A stretch of 6,307 bases of DNA from Streptomyces sp. GTDB lineage: Bacteria; Actinomycetota; Actinomycetes; Streptomycetales; Streptomycetaceae. Both the position numbers and the translations under genes were made by a program. The stretch spans positions 1-6,307 of the forward strand of contig DOWQ01000485.1 in NCBI GenBank assembly GCA_003519485.1, in the 5' to 3' direction. Under the pieces are notes generated by a model, which saw only the letters and a program-made list of their open reading frames with translations, did no database searches and was not told the DNA's origin. Positions 6,134-6,307 of this stretch are shown here, piece after piece (within the stretch, counting starts at the first letter, position 1; every line of letters begins with the position of its first letter).

Positions 6134-6307
6134 GCGCCCACAGCGGCAGGGCGCACAGGAGCCAACTGCCCAGCACGTCCAGCGGCCAGTGGTAGCCGCG
6201 CACGACGAGGCCCGCCCCGACGGCCGCGTTCAGCAGTGGCACGCCGGTGGCGAGGAGCCGGCGGGCCGCCCGCCGCAGATACGGCAGCAGCAGGAGGGCC
6301 GCCGCGC
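6060..6307 (-). CDS. PAP2-superfamily membrane phosphatase, C-terminal part (5' partial)
   Basis: The minus-strand frame is open from the right edge to a TGA at 6060-6062, giving 81 complete codons. The visible part contains VVRGYHWPLDVLGSWLL, which fits the third PAP2 phosphatase motif: Arg (6198-6200), catalytic-type His (6189-6191) and Asp (6177-6179). It is flanked by hydrophobic sequence on both sides (NAAVGAGLVV before; WLLCALPLWAL after), as expected for an active site at a membrane boundary. Family members remove phosphate from lipid phosphates or undecaprenyl pyrophosphate, but the substrate cannot be told from this fragment. The tail after about LSGPLGG is basic and Pro/Ala-rich, and is read opposite the end of the unknown gene. 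A GTG at 6240-6242 could be mistaken for a start, but the frame continues upstream with fitting hydrophobic and basic residues, so the gene extends beyond the window. Confidence 0.8.
   Translation of the reverse strand, partial: AAALLLLPYLRRAARRLLATGVPLLNAAVGAGLVVRGYHWPLDVLGSWLLCALPLWALSGPLGGRCRRRPRAGPAPAAPGR

Noticed and set aside
6060..6242. A complete 60-residue minus-strand protein starting at the GTG at 6240-6242
   Set aside because: The frame continues to the window edge with fitting membrane-protein sequence, and the PAP2 motif near the start of such a short product would lack the rest of its domain. It is better read as the end of a longer gene.

Overview
The window is very GC-rich, and codon third positions are almost all G or C. 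Its proteins resemble those of Streptomyces, so I read it as chromosomal DNA from Streptomyces or a close actinomycete relative. I see no mobile element, tRNA, rRNA, CRISPR array or phage gene.

Positions 1-5519 hold one rightward operon for polyamine-type uptake and oxidation. It begins inside a lipoprotein solute-binding gene (potD family), whose start lies before the window. Next come the ATPase (potA), two permeases (potB, potC) and an FAD-dependent amine oxidase resembling gamma-glutamylputrescine oxidase (PuuB). The last four genes are tightly coupled: potA/potB overlap by 4 bases (GTGA), potB/potC share one base (TGATG), and the oxidase starts 6 bases after potC. The only real gap is 78 bases between potD and potA, which holds two small hairpins and a short tandem repeat. 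The likely logic is that PotD binds a cationic amine outside the cell, PotBC with PotA imports it, and the oxidase starts its breakdown, probably after gamma-glutamylation by an enzyme encoded elsewhere.

Positions 5520-5674 are a 155-base gap with a candidate promoter, small inverted repeats and a strong ribosome binding site. They precede a 152-residue cytoplasmic protein of unknown function (5675-6133).

On the minus strand, the C-terminal end of a PAP2-family membrane phosphatase enters from the right edge. Its last 74 bases overlap the end of the unknown gene, so the two genes converge with no intergenic space.

The transporter itself is ordinary. The points most worth a second look are the PotD ligand pocket, which seems to lack several residues used by E. 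coli PotD, the potD-potA gap, the unassigned 152-residue protein and its control region, and the convergent overlap at the right end.
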